Below, one piece after another: positions 54,784 through 63,735 of a stretch of 64,000 bases of DNA. The first letter of the stretch is position 1; each line of letters starts with the position of its first letter. Both the position numbers and the translations under genes were made by a program. This DNA comes from Woeseia sp037968755 (GTDB lineage Bacteria; Pseudomonadota; Gammaproteobacteria; Steroidobacterales; Woeseiaceae), in assembly GCA_037968755.1 (NCBI GenBank), contig JBBKWB010000005.1, positions 31,592-95,591 on the forward strand, written 5' to 3'. The notes below the pieces were generated by a model. That model was given only the letters and a program-made list of their open reading frames with translations. It was not told where the DNA came from and made no database searches.

Positions 54784-56361
54784 CTAACCCGCCCCCGTCG
54801 CGAAGTAGGACTCAAGATACTCATCAAAGCCAATCTCATCAGCCGCTTCAATCTCTTTCTGGCGTTGCAGCGAATCAGACGCCTCCTGATCGAACAGCGT
54901 TCTGCGGTCTTCCGGCATGGGCACCAGCGACGCAAAGTAATCGCGATGACCACGCGCCGCATTCAGCGCGAACTCGAAGAAACTGCAGTCGGCCGAGCGC
55001 AATTCGTGCAGCAATCGTGCTGACGGCGTGACGTCGGCGTTGCGTAGTAGTTCCGACTGAGCCGCAACTGCGGAAGCAAATTCATTTCCCCCGCTGCTTT
55101 TATCGAGCAATTCTGCAGCCACCAAGACGCCCGGGAGTATTTCGTCTGCCCAGTCTGTGAGCGAAATCTCTTGGCCATCGCGACGAAGCTTGAGTTGTGG
55201 GTCACGTCCGCGCTTTGCGGTCACCGTGTGATTGGCCGCGAACTCTTCCCAACCCGCATCGTCGAGTAGCGGACTATCTTCCAGTAAACAGTAAACCAGC
55301 AATGCCTCGACAAACCGCATGACATTCTGATTGATACCGACGGGATCAAATACATTCAGGTCCAGTGAGCGCACTTCCACGTACTCGATGCCACCACGGC
55401 GCAGCGCCGCTGTCGGGTGCTCACCGGAATGCGCAACCCGTTTTGGCCTTATCGGGCTGTAGTACTCATTCTCGATCTGCAGCTGGTTTGCATTGAGTTG
55501 CCTGTATTCGCCGTCAACCTTCACGCCGATTTTCTCGTATTTCGGCTCGCGCGTGGATATAGCGCGACTCAGGTCAGCGATGTAGTCGTCAAGGCTGTTG
55601 AGAGAGATATTCAGGCGCGCCTGGGTCTTGTTGCTGTAGCCAAGATCACTCATGCGCAGTGACGTTGCGAACGGTTCAAACACTGTCATGCCATCGAGCT
55701 CCGGCATGTTGGCGGCCGCGGCGCCCGAGAATGATTTGCACAATGCGGGCGATGAGCCAAACAGGTACAGAACCAACCAGCCGATGCGGCGAAAATTTCG
55801 GATCATCCCGAGATACGCGGCGGACCGGAACGCGTCGGGGTCAGAATTGTCCTGCTCCAACGCCTGCCACAATGGCCAAAAAGCTAACGGCAGGGAATAA
55901 TTGAAATGCAATCCGGCAATGGTTTGCATCGTCCGACCGTAGCGGTGTCCGAGCCCACTCCGATAAGTGGTTTTCATCCTGCCAACGTTGGAACTACCGT
56001 AGAGCGCGAGCGGAATGTCCGCGTCCGCCGGTATTTTGCAAGGCATGCTGGTCACCCACAGCAATTCATCGCCGAGGTGCTGGTAACTGAACTGGTGAAT
56101 GTCGCACAGGTCGCGTAACGCCTCCCAGGTCTGCGGCACCGCAGGTGTCACAAATTCCAGCAATGCTTCTGAAAAATCAGTCGTAATGAAACGATTCGTC
56201 AGCGGCGAGCCAAGACCCACGGGATGCGGAGTTTGGGCGAGATAGCCATCGGCTGTCACCCGAAGCGACTCTTTTTCTATCCCCTTGTAGCCACCACCGA
56301 GCGCATTCAATGCATCGCTGTTTACCAGCCGGCTTATTCTCTGCTGAAATAACTTGCTCAC
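54784..56361 (-). CDS. gshA: Glutamate-cysteine ligase
   Basis: 525 residues from GTG 56361, chosen because GGAG lies eight bases upstream and the length then matches the proteobacterial family; a longer frame to 56418 exists. Motifs: GGGYKGIEKESLRV and TTDFSEALLEFVTP at the active site, the substrate loop GLGHRYGRTMQTIAGLHFNYSL (two parts), and YVEVRSLDLNVFDPVGI. It makes gamma-glutamylcysteine, the first step of glutathione synthesis, in the cytosol. gshB is not in the window. Confidence 0.95.
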   Translation of the reverse strand: MSKLFQQRISRLVNSDALNALGGGYKGIEKESLRVTADGYLAQTPHPVGLGSPLTNRFITTDFSEALLEFVTPAVPQTWEALRDLCDIHQFSYQHLGDELLWVTSMPCKIPADADIPLALYGSSNVGRMKTTYRSGLGHRYGRTMQTIAGLHFNYSLPLAFWPLWQALEQDNSDPDAFRSAAYLGMIRNFRRIGWLVLYLFGSSPALCKSFSGAAAANMPELDGMTVFEPFATSLRMSDLGYSNKTQARLNISLNSLDDYIADLSRAISTREPKYEKIGVKVDGEYRQLNANQLQIENEYYSPIRPKRVAHSGEHPTAALRRGGIEYVEVRSLDLNVFDPVGINQNVMRFVEALLVYCLLEDSPLLDDAGWEEFAANHTVTAKRGRDPQLKLRRDGQEISLTDWADEILPGVLVAAELLDKSSGGNEFASAVAAQSELLRNADVTPSARLLHELRSADCSFFEFALNAARGHRDYFASLVPMPEDRRTLFDQEASDSLQRQKEIEAADEIGFDEYLESYFATGAG

Positions 56362-56514
56362 GCACAGGTCTCCGGCGATCGTTGCAGCGACTATACAGAC
56401 GGGTCCGGGCACTGCCAACGTCAGTTACAACAATGCCAACTGTTTCACAGCACTGCGACTTCAGCGTACTATCATTGAGTCCTCCGATTGCCCCGACTGC
56501 CTGAGCTGCCTTTT

Positions 56515-56916
56515 ATGAACGACTCGAAATTGCGACGCCTGCGTGATGCCAATAGCGGGCCAGCTTCACTCATCAGCGAAGGCTGCAAAATTACCGGTGC
56601 TCTTTCCGGAACTGGCAGTTTCATGATCAGCGGCGAGGTCGAAGGCGATTGTGACCTCGGCGGCACGGTCACCCTGACCCGCAAGGGCTTCTGGAAGGGT
56701 CGGCTCAAGGCTGGCGCCGTCATAATAGCTGGCCGTATTGAAGGTGATGTCGTCTGCAACGGGCGCATCGAGATCAGCAATACCGCCCATATCAAGGGAA
56801 CCGTAACCGGTGAAGCCATTGCAGTAGCCGAAGGCGCGGTTGTCGAGGGCACGATGCAGACCACCGGGGCGCCAGCGCCGACCGAATTCGTCGAAAAACG
56901 GGACGCCAGCGCGTAA
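56515..56916 (+). CDS. Bactofilin-like polymer-forming protein
   Basis: 133 residues from ATG 56515 (an in-frame ATG at 56488 lies before it without support). The core (about 20-115) has the short right-handed beta-helix repeats of bactofilins (DUF583): SGEVEGDCDLGGTVTL, IIAGRIEGDVVCNGRIEI and AHIKGTVTGEAIAVAEGAVVEG, each turn rich in Gly and Ile/Val. Bactofilins form filaments under the membrane and position cell-wall or polarity proteins. A short basic N-terminus and an unstructured tail flank the core. It is followed by the GGDEF/EAL gene. Confidence 0.9.
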   Translation: MNDSKLRRLRDANSGPASLISEGCKITGALSGTGSFMISGEVEGDCDLGGTVTLTRKGFWKGRLKAGAVIIAGRIEGDVVCNGRIEISNTAHIKGTVTGEAIAVAEGAVVEGTMQTTGAPAPTEFVEKRDASA

Positions 56917-57171
56917 AACCCTGCCCGGAGCCCCTGCTGGCGGGCCCCAGCCGGCTAATCCCGGCCGTATTTCCATAATCTGCACAGACTTATGCTTCGA
57001 TCCGCGCCTGAGTGAATGGTAGACTCAGCGAGTCGCCGGACCAGAGTGAACGCGAGCTTTGACCTGCGGCCCAGGTCCACAGACGCAAATAATAATAATG
57101 ACAAAAAGGCAGGTACCCGCCACGAGGCGTCAACCTGCCGGCAACGGAGTCCGGGCCCGAGATACAAATTT

Positions 57172-59619
57172 ATGACCGGCAAGATCCTTCCTCGATACCT
57201 GATAATTGCTGTCGCACTTGCGGCCGTAGTCAGTGTCCTGTTGCTGACGAATTTTTACCTGCAATATCGCGCAATGGCCGGTGCTCTGGTCGAAACCGGG
57301 ATGCAGCAGCATGAATTGAGTCTCGCGGCCAGTTTTGAACGCCGTTCGCGCGCCCGTCTGCGCCGCATTGCGGACAGTTTCGAATTTGATGGCAGCCTGA
57401 TCAGCCAGAAGCGAAATGAGGAGCTGATTGCACACGTTGTAGAAGGTCAGGATGATTTTGTTGGTTTGCGCTTCGTCGCAAACGACGGCGCGACGATCGA
57501 AGCGGGCACATTGCCTGGTGCCGAATCGCTGACTGGCGTTACCTGGGATGAACAGCGGCTGTACCTGCGATTCCCCGTTTCCCGCAATAACACTGGCACG
57601 GGCACCCTGTTCGGCAATTTCGATTTGCAAGGTCTGCATGATGCCGCCGCCGAGTTTCGCAACAGCATGCTGAGTGCGGCTGAACAGCATCGCCGCAGCA
57701 GTTTCCTGTGGATCGGTTTTTCGATGGCAGGAATGTTGCTGCTATGTGGGTTCGTACTCTGGTTCATCATCCGCGCCCAGAATCAGCGCATTCGCGGAAT
57801 AAAGTTGCAGGCGGAGATGCTCAGCGAAGCCAATTTCGGCGAAGAGCTGCAGGGGCCGCGCGGTGATGAACTTGGCGATCTGGTGGACGTGTTTAACAAC
57901 ATGCGCGAGCACTTGAAGCGGACGACCATTTCTCGCGACTACGTCGACAATATTCTTGGCGGCATGAACGAAGCAATTATTGTCACGTCGGCCGACAACG
58001 TAATAACGAAGGTCAATCACGCAACAACCCGAATGTTGAATTTTGCCGAACACGAACTCGTTGGCCAGCACTTGAGCCAGATCATAGAGAGCGAGAGGGG
58101 CGATTTACTCAAGACCGATGCACCGTCGGGCATTCCGATGGAAGCGACCTTGCTGACCAAATCAGGCGATGCAGTCCCTGTGTCCTATACCGGCTCGATG
58201 ATTGGCGATGACGAAAACACGGCCGATCGTATTTACGCTGCACAAAACATCACGGAACGCCGCAAAGCAGAACAACGCATTCGCTATCTCGCGCGGATTG
58301 ATGCGCTGACCAAGATCCCGAATCGCATGCAATTCCAGCATTTGCTGCAAAGAGGAATTGCACGCGCCAAGCGCTCGCACAAAGCATTGTGTCTGTTCTA
58401 TATCGATATCGACCACTTCAAAGAGATCAATGACACCTTCGGACACCTTGCAGGCGATGCCACGCTGGAAACTGTTGCGGAGCGACTGAGCGGCGTCCTG
58501 CCGGAACGCACAGTCATTGGTCGCCTGGCTGGCGACGAGTTCGCGGTTATTGTCGATCGCCTGGAAACCGGTCCCGAGACTCTGGAAGCCCTCGACAAGC
58601 TGGCACGCAAGATCCTCGACAGGCTCGCTGATCCGTTCTATGTGCAGGGTCACGAAGTGTTCATGACCGCCAGTATGGGCATAGCCAGCTATCCGACCGA
58701 TGCGCCGGACGTGATTGACCTGATTCGCAATGCCGATGCGGCGCTGTATCACGCCAAGAAAAACGGCGGCAATGTGTTTTCGTACTACAGCCCCGAAATG
58801 AATGAGGCCGCTGTAGAACGCCTGATGACCAAGAGCAAGCTCAAACGCGCGTTCGAGCGTGATGAGCTGCTGGTTCACTACCAGCCCAAGTACAACATCG
58901 AAACCGGCGAAGTCATTGGCGCGGAGGCCCTGGTTCGATGGGAACTGCCGGAGCGCGGCATCATCCTGCCGTCAGACTTCATTCCAATCGCGGAAGAGAC
59001 CAACCTGATCGTTGAGATCGGCGAATGGGTTCTCGATCGGGTATGCGAGGACTTCCGCTACTGGCAACGATCTGTTTCCTCGCCCGGGCGGGTGTCGGTC
59101 AACCTGTCGCTCAAGCAGTTACGGCAACCGAATTTTATCGATCGAATCAGCAGCATAATGCGCAATTACGGAGTATCGCCAACATCCCTGGAACTGGAGA
59201 TCACCGAAACAACGCTGATGGAGAACCCGACGCGCACTATCAAGCTACTCGACGAACTGTATGCACTGGGCTTGCACCTCGCAATCGATGACTTCGGTAC
59301 TGGCTATTCGTCGCTGAGCGCGCTGCAGCAGTTCCCGATCAGCACTTTGAAAATCGACCAATCGTTTGTTCGCGACGTTGCCATTAATCCCGATGACGCC
59401 ACCATCGTTGGCACCATTGTGCACATGGGACGCAGCCTGAAGATGGATGTGGTCGCGGAAGGCGTTGAAACGGAAGAACAGCTTAGCTTCTTGCAAACAC
59501 TGGATTGCACGTATGTGCAGGGCCTGTTGTTCGGCGATCCGATGAGCTCGGACAACTATCTCGAATTGCTCCTGAAGCAGGCGGATGGCACGGACAAATA
59601 CCGCGCGCTATTTGCCTGA
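57172..59619 (+). CDS. Membrane GGDEF-EAL c-di-GMP regulator with PAS and HAMP-like regions
   Basis: 815 residues from ATG 57172; the frame is open back to 57016 but that part reads as low-complexity and precedes the first membrane segment. Two membrane segments (about 10-28 and 180-200) enclose a periplasmic sensor, then a HAMP-like linker and PAS (YVDNILGGMNEAIIVTSADN). GGDEF: RIDALTKIPNR, YIDIDHFKEIND and RLAGDEFAV, with Ala in place of the first Gly. EAL: GAEALVRWE, ITETTLMENP, DDFGTGYSSL, KIDQSFV and AEGVETEEQL are intact, so it is likely to hydrolyse c-di-GMP and may also make it. Confidence 0.92.
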   Translation: MTGKILPRYLIIAVALAAVVSVLLLTNFYLQYRAMAGALVETGMQQHELSLAASFERRSRARLRRIADSFEFDGSLISQKRNEELIAHVVEGQDDFVGLRFVANDGATIEAGTLPGAESLTGVTWDEQRLYLRFPVSRNNTGTGTLFGNFDLQGLHDAAAEFRNSMLSAAEQHRRSSFLWIGFSMAGMLLLCGFVLWFIIRAQNQRIRGIKLQAEMLSEANFGEELQGPRGDELGDLVDVFNNMREHLKRTTISRDYVDNILGGMNEAIIVTSADNVITKVNHATTRMLNFAEHELVGQHLSQIIESERGDLLKTDAPSGIPMEATLLTKSGDAVPVSYTGSMIGDDENTADRIYAAQNITERRKAEQRIRYLARIDALTKIPNRMQFQHLLQRGIARAKRSHKALCLFYIDIDHFKEINDTFGHLAGDATLETVAERLSGVLPERTVIGRLAGDEFAVIVDRLETGPETLEALDKLARKILDRLADPFYVQGHEVFMTASMGIASYPTDAPDVIDLIRNADAALYHAKKNGGNVFSYYSPEMNEAAVERLMTKSKLKRAFERDELLVHYQPKYNIETGEVIGAEALVRWELPERGIILPSDFIPIAEETNLIVEIGEWVLDRVCEDFRYWQRSVSSPGRVSVNLSLKQLRQPNFIDRISSIMRNYGVSPTSLELEITETTLMENPTRTIKLLDELYALGLHLAIDDFGTGYSSLSALQQFPISTLKIDQSFVRDVAINPDDATIVGTIVHMGRSLKMDVVAEGVETEEQLSFLQTLDCTYVQGLLFGDPMSSDNYLELLLKQADGTDKYRALFA

Positions 59620-59791
59620 GACAAACCGCTCCGGGGCCCGATCGCAGCCCGATGCCGTCACTAAATAGCTGAAACTAATATTATTTTTCGAGCTACTTCA
59701 CTCGACCCTGTCAACATGCTTAAATATCGGCCCGACCTTTTTCAACGGCGCCGTTCGGCTTACGCGCCATAGCATGGACAGACTTTAACTG

Positions 59792-60145
59792 ATGAACAGA
59801 CTTACTCAATTGCTCGGCGTTTCCGTACTGCTGTTTGCTGCGCAATCAGCCCTGGCCTGCGACTACCCGACGCGAGTAACGATTCCGAGCGGCAGTACTG
59901 CCAGTAAAGAAGAGATGATCGCGGGACAACGTGACGTAAAAGCATTTGTTGCCAGCATGGAAACCTATCTCGACTGCCTCGTGGAAGAAGAGAAAACGAC
60001 CCGTGCACAGTTAGATGACTTGTCGCCTGAAGATGAGCAGATGCGCGAAGACATGCTGAACAAGAAGTACAACGCAGCCGTCGAAGAAATGGAAAAGATG
60101 GCGGCGCGCTTCAATGAGGAAGTGCAGACCTATAAGGCCCGCTAG
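59792..60145 (+). CDS. Secreted helical protein of unknown function
   Basis: 117 residues. Signal peptide LLGVSVLLFAAQSALAC, with a Cys right at the likely cleavage site but without a standard lipobox. The mature part has an acidic helical coiled-coil (YLDCLVEEEKTTRAQLDDL, then YNAAVEEMEKMAARFNEEV). Two Cys (ACDYP and DCLVE) could pair. No known family was recognised. It is convergent with the DUF6231-like gene, six bases apart. Confidence 0.72.
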   Translation: MNRLTQLLGVSVLLFAAQSALACDYPTRVTIPSGSTASKEEMIAGQRDVKAFVASMETYLDCLVEEEKTTRAQLDDLSPEDEQMREDMLNKKYNAAVEEMEKMAARFNEEVQTYKAR

Positions 60146-60151
60146 CCTCAC

Positions 60152-60634
60152 TCACCAGCGCTTACGTAGAAAATTTTCTGGGTGCGCCCATTGTTCGGGC
60201 GTATTCCAGGAGCGTATCTCGTAGAACTGCTCGCGCTGGTAGCGAAACCAGCGCCCCTCCCCTTGTCCGTCGATCGGCATGAAGCCCAACGCAAGCAGCT
60301 CCTGGGCAGTTAAATGATCCTTTGCGATGTGTAGCAACACATCGTCGCTGTGGCAGTCGCGCAATCTTGCCAGCAGCGCAAGTCCTGATTTGATGGGCAT
60401 TTGTTCCAGCTGTTCAATAACGACAACAACAGCGTAACGCGTCGATAGTTCCAGTTGGTCTGCAGCCTGCACGTCGGCGGCGACGATCATCCCGGGCGGC
60501 AGGCTGACAGCGCCAAGCAAGTCCGGGTTCTGGCTAATCAGCAGTGCGCCTGTGTCACAGTAATCATCCGCTAGCGAATCAAGCGTGCGCTGCAGCTCAA
60601 CAGCAGTGTTGTCCGGGTCGGTAGCTGCGCTCAT
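60152..60634 (-). CDS. DUF6231-like protein
   Basis: 160 residues, soluble. The central part alternates strands and helices: STRYAVVVVIEQLEQM, then GLALLARLRDCHSDDVLLHIA and HLTAQELLALGFMPIDG, ending with an aromatic FYEIRSWNTPEQWAHPENF. It resembles DUF6231, a family of unknown function with a methyltransferase-like core that lacks clear SAM motifs. It is the last gene of the leftward psp run, nine bases after the small membrane gene. Confidence 0.7.
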   Translation of the reverse strand: MSAATDPDNTAVELQRTLDSLADDYCDTGALLISQNPDLLGAVSLPPGMIVAADVQAADQLELSTRYAVVVVIEQLEQMPIKSGLALLARLRDCHSDDVLLHIAKDHLTAQELLALGFMPIDGQGEGRWFRYQREQFYEIRSWNTPEQWAHPENFLRKRW

Positions 60635-60643
60635 ATGGACCGG

Positions 60644-60865
60644 CTATAAATTGTCTATCTGCTGTTTCAGGTCGAATTTATTCTCGGTCACAATACGCTC
60701 GAGTACGCGTATCCGCTCTTCGAGAAGGTCAATTTTGGCCATCGCGTCGTTCATGCTTTCGCCTGCCTCTGCTTTGTTGGCTCGCTGCTTCAACCAGGTT
60801 TCGATTAAGCCCGCGAACATGACGACGCTGACTACCAGAAATACGAATGTAAAGACTCCGTTCAT
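60644..60865 (-). CDS. Small membrane protein with PspC-like C-terminal motif
   Basis: 73 residues: one N-terminal membrane segment (FTFVFLVVSVVMFAGLIETWL), then a basic stretch and a coiled-coil ending LEERIRVLERIVTENKFDL. The last 20 residues repeat the ending of the neighbouring PspC protein (LERYVTSSRFNLDQ...NL), as LER.VT...F.L....NL. It belongs to the psp run and probably meets the same partners as PspB/PspC. No named family is certain. Confidence 0.75.
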   Translation of the reverse strand: MNGVFTFVFLVVSVVMFAGLIETWLKQRANKAEAGESMNDAMAKIDLLEERIRVLERIVTENKFDLKQQIDNL

Positions 60866-60907
60866 GCATTCTCCCCTATGACTGCTGTTTGCCGGATTCC
60901 GCCTGCA

Positions 60908-61294
60908 TTACAGGTTGCGGAACTCCTGATCGAGATTGAAGCGCGACGACGTTACGTAACGTTCCAGTCTGGCCAGTCGCGAGTCCAGTTTCTGGAAGCG
61001 CCTTTTGACATCCGCGAGTGTACTGGCGGGGTCAGAGCGCATGGCTTTTCTGAATCCTGGATCGTAGGGCCGCTGTTCCGGCAGGTCGCGATCTGAGGGC
61101 ACCAGCAATATACAGCCGAAATACGCCAGCAAGGTTACCGGCATAAAGCTGATAAGCATAACGACGGTAAGAATACGCGTGGCGGTCAGGTTGAACGAAA
61201 AATAGTCAGCAACGCCAGCACAGACCCCCCCAATCATGCCGCGCCTTGAAACACGATAGAAGCGCCGCCTCGGAAGGCGATCATATCCACTCAT
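60908..61294 (-). CDS. pspC: Phage-shock protein C
   Basis: 128 residues from ATG 61294, which overlaps the upstream stop as ATGA and has GGAG seven bases before it. The PspC domain is complete: RRGMIGGVCAGVADYFSFNL, then the membrane segment ILTVVMLISFMPVTLLAYFGCILL. The C-terminal coiled-coil ends LARLERYVTSSRFNLDQEF, as in enterobacterial PspC. PspC and PspB form the membrane sensor that binds PspA during envelope stress and frees PspF. This copy has the tail that the preceding PspC-domain protein lacks. Confidence 0.92.
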   Translation of the reverse strand: MSGYDRLPRRRFYRVSRRGMIGGVCAGVADYFSFNLTATRILTVVMLISFMPVTLLAYFGCILLVPSDRDLPEQRPYDPGFRKAMRSDPASTLADVKRRFQKLDSRLARLERYVTSSRFNLDQEFRNL

Positions 61295-61596
61295 GATGCA
61301 CTCCAGTTGTCGTCCCGGTGACGGCATTTCCAGAACTCATGCTCTGCGCGATTGCCGGCATATATCAACGGCCGCCGCCGAATTAGCAGTGTTGCCGCAA
61401 TGTAGGTCAATGCCGTTGGCACGAAAAACACAACGAGACACGCGACGGCAATAATACGAACAGTCAGCGTGCGAAAGTTGGCGAACTCTGCGAGCCCTGC
61501 GCATACGCCGAAAATCCAGCCGTTTTCCCGGTCCCGGTACAGGCCGCGCAAAGACGGGCCAGCGTGATCCCAGGTCGATCTGCCAGATCTGCTCAT
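61291..61596 (-). CDS. Short PspC-domain protein
   Basis: 101 residues from ATG 61596, chosen because GGAGG precedes it by eight bases and the ATG overlaps the pspB stop as ATGA; ATG 61611 is the longer option. The PspC domain is visible: LYRDRENGWIFGVCAGLAEF and the membrane segment IIAVACLVVFFVPTALTYIAATLL. It lacks the LERYVT-type C-terminal motif of pspC and ends in a basic, Trp-containing tail. It is a second PspC-like protein beside the full-length one. Confidence 0.9.
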   Translation of the reverse strand: MSRSGRSTWDHAGPSLRGLYRDRENGWIFGVCAGLAEFANFRTLTVRIIAVACLVVFFVPTALTYIAATLLIRRRPLIYAGNRAEHEFWKCRHRDDNWSAS

Positions 61597-61832
61597 CGAT
61601 TTTTCCTCCATGCCGGTAATTCGTTGTCCAGGATCGTCTCCAGTGCTTCAAGCCGGTCGTCCAGCTTTTCCGACAGTAACCAAAGATCTTCCATCATTTT
61701 CTCGTCACCTCCGGACAGCTCTCGGGACTGCTTCCACTTGGTGATGAAGTGCAAAACAATAAACAGCGGCGCCGGAATCGCGATAAATACGATAATCGCT
61801 ACGGTGATCAATTCGCCGATGCCTGTGCCCAT
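61593..61832 (-). CDS. pspB: Phage-shock protein B
   Basis: 79 residues, close to PspB in length and layout: a membrane segment (ELITVAIIVFIAIPAPLFIVLHF) and then a charged coiled-coil with LDDRLEALETILDNELPAWR, which matches the PspB ending. It overlaps the pspA stop as TAATG. PspB works with PspC at the inner membrane to bind PspA and switch on the response. Confidence 0.92.
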   Translation of the reverse strand: MGTGIGELITVAIIVFIAIPAPLFIVLHFITKWKQSRELSGGDEKMMEDLWLLSEKLDDRLEALETILDNELPAWRKNR

Positions 61833-62512
61833 TACTTGATCTCTTCAGCCGTCGCACCAGCTACTCTGCGCTTAAGGTTAGCGAGCTCCTCTGCAACAGA
61901 TTCTTCTGCTTCGAGGCTGGCAAACTCGTGATTGAGATCTTTTGGCAAGCCCATGTCGTACGCTTCTATACGACCTTCCACATCGTCGATTCGACGCGTG
62001 TATTGCTCGAAGCGCACCAGCGCATCATCAATTTCGTAGTCGTATATTTTCTTTCTCGCCTGCAGTCGACTGTTTGCCGTCTTATGGCGAGCCAGCAGCG
62101 CCTTCTGGCGGGTTTTGGCGTCGTTCAGTTTCGACTCCAGCCTGGCGATATCGTCATTGAGCTTGGCCAGGCCATCGTCGACAGAAGCGTAGTCTGCGCG
62201 GATCGCGTCCGTTGCCGCAGCGATGCGCGACTTCTCAACCAGTGCTGCCTTGGCAAGGTCTTCCCGACCTTTGCGCAGCGCAAGCTCGGCTTTGCTTTCC
62301 CATTCATTCAGGTCACGTTCCAGGGTCTCGAGACGCCGATTAAGGTCTTTCTTGTCAGCGATGGAGCGCGCGGCTGCCGAGCGCACCTCGACGAGCGTGT
62401 CCTCCATTTCCTGGATCATCAGCCTGACGATCTTCTCGGGGTCTTCAGCCTTGTCGAGTATGGCGTTGATGTTGGAGTTCACGATGTCACTGAATCTCGT
62501 GAATATGCCCAT
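61832..62512 (-). CDS. pspA: Phage-shock protein A
   Basis: 226 residues of the PspA/IM30 family. The N-terminal amphipathic helix MGIFTRFSDIVNSNINAIL and EDPEKIVRLMIQEMEDTLVEV are diagnostic, followed by a long coiled-coil (ALRKGREDLAKAALVEK, LNDDIARLESKLNDAK). It binds PspF in resting cells and moves to the membrane to limit proton leak under stress. The leader is about 30 bases downstream of a sigma-54 promoter; the operon continues with pspB, two PspC-domain genes and two unknown genes. Confidence 0.96.
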   Translation of the reverse strand: MGIFTRFSDIVNSNINAILDKAEDPEKIVRLMIQEMEDTLVEVRSAAARSIADKKDLNRRLETLERDLNEWESKAELALRKGREDLAKAALVEKSRIAAATDAIRADYASVDDGLAKLNDDIARLESKLNDAKTRQKALLARHKTANSRLQARKKIYDYEIDDALVRFEQYTRRIDDVEGRIEAYDMGLPKDLNHEFASLEAEESVAEELANLKRRVAGATAEEIK

Positions 62513-62550
62513 GGTGTCGTCCTCTGTTAGTTCGTGGTCAGTCTTACTGT

Positions 62551-62566
62551 TGCAGCATCCGTGCCA
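62551..62566 (-). promoter_or_regulatory. Sigma-54 promoter for the psp operon
   Basis: Read leftward the sequence is TGGCACGGATGCTGCA, with the -24 TGGCACG and the -12 CTGCA, one base off TTGCA at the first T, and the correct spacing. Transcription should start near 62541, about 30 bases before the pspA ATG. The AT-rich 62575-62640 behind it is the expected place of PspF and IHF sites. Confidence 0.9.
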
Positions 62567-62698
62567 CCTTGAGTGATATTCGCTAAGCTATTGAATTATA
62601 TTAATAAAATGGTTTATTTCAGCTCAAACTGGCTACTTCAATTCGGCGTAAAGCGCTAACTTTTGGTTTTTTTGACAGGTATGTAGTACTTTCGACCA

Positions 62699-63721
62699 AT
62701 GTCAGCAGACGGTCGCGTCCAATCCATCATCGGCGAAGCCCCGGTATTCCTCGCGATGCTGGAGCATGTCTCGCGAGCGGCACCACTCAATAAGCCAGTG
62801 CTGGTCGTCGGCGAACGCGGCACTGGCAAAGAATTGATCGCTGCGCGCCTGCACTTCCTGTCGGGTCGATGGGAGCAACCGCTTATCAAGGTCAATTGCG
62901 CAGCATTGACCGAATCGATCCTGGAATCAGAATTGTTTGGTCATGAAGCCGGCGCGTTTACCGGCGCCTCCAAAACCCACGTAGGTCATTTCGAACGAGC
63001 TGATGGTGGGACCCTGGTTCTTGATGAACTGGCAACCATTTCGCTGCGCATGCAAGAGAAAATTCTGCGTGTCATCGAGTATGGGGAGCTACAGCGCGTG
63101 GGCGGCACCGACACCTTGCGAGTAAATGTGCGGATCGTCGGTTCGACGAATGCCGATCTGCAGGAACGGGTGCAAAGCGGCCAGTTTCGGGACGACTTAC
63201 TGGATCGGCTCGCCTTTGATGTCATTACTCTGCCGCCGCTGCGCGAACGCCTGGAAGACATTCTGCCACTGGCGTATGCGTTCGCAGTCAATATGGTCAG
63301 CGAACTGCACCAACCGTACTTCCCTGGATTCAGCTCGAAGGCCTCATCCTCGCTACTGCGGCACGAATGGTCGGGCAATGTGCGAGAGCTCAAGAATGCT
63401 GTGGAACGCAGCGTCTATCGAGCAGAGGACCTGGAGCAAGCCATCAACGAAATTGCATTCGACCCGTTTGATTCGCCATTCCGGCTCAAGAAGCCCGCGC
63501 GCACCTCGCAATCCGCTGCCCGCACCACGGCGTCACCGACGCGCCCCATGTTGCCGACGGATCTGAAAGCCTCGTTGCTGGACACAGAAAAGAACCTGTT
63601 ACAGGAAGCCCTGCGCAAAGCGCGCTTTAATCAGAAGGTGGCGGCGGGTTTGCTGGGCCTGAGTTATGACCAGCTGCGCGGTCGAATTCGCAAACACAAG
63701 TTACAGCTGCAGGCCGACTAA
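62699..63721 (+). CDS. pspF: Psp operon transcriptional activator PspF
   Basis: 340 residues. It has no receiver domain, as in PspF, and starts with the AAA+ domain: Walker A LVVGERGTGKELIAARL, the sigma-54-contact GAFTGA (85-90), Walker B GGTLVLDELATI and sensor II in GNVRELKNAVERSVYR. A flexible linker (RLKKPARTSQSAARTT) leads to the C-terminal Fis-type HTH (NLLQEALRKARFNQKVAAGLLGLSYDQLRGRI). It activates the divergent sigma-54 pspA promoter and is held off by PspA. Confidence 0.95.
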   Translation: MSADGRVQSIIGEAPVFLAMLEHVSRAAPLNKPVLVVGERGTGKELIAARLHFLSGRWEQPLIKVNCAALTESILESELFGHEAGAFTGASKTHVGHFERADGGTLVLDELATISLRMQEKILRVIEYGELQRVGGTDTLRVNVRIVGSTNADLQERVQSGQFRDDLLDRLAFDVITLPPLRERLEDILPLAYAFAVNMVSELHQPYFPGFSSKASSSLLRHEWSGNVRELKNAVERSVYRAEDLEQAINEIAFDPFDSPFRLKKPARTSQSAARTTASPTRPMLPTDLKASLLDTEKNLLQEALRKARFNQKVAAGLLGLSYDQLRGRIRKHKLQLQAD

Positions 63722-63735
63722 CGAACCGGGCCCGG

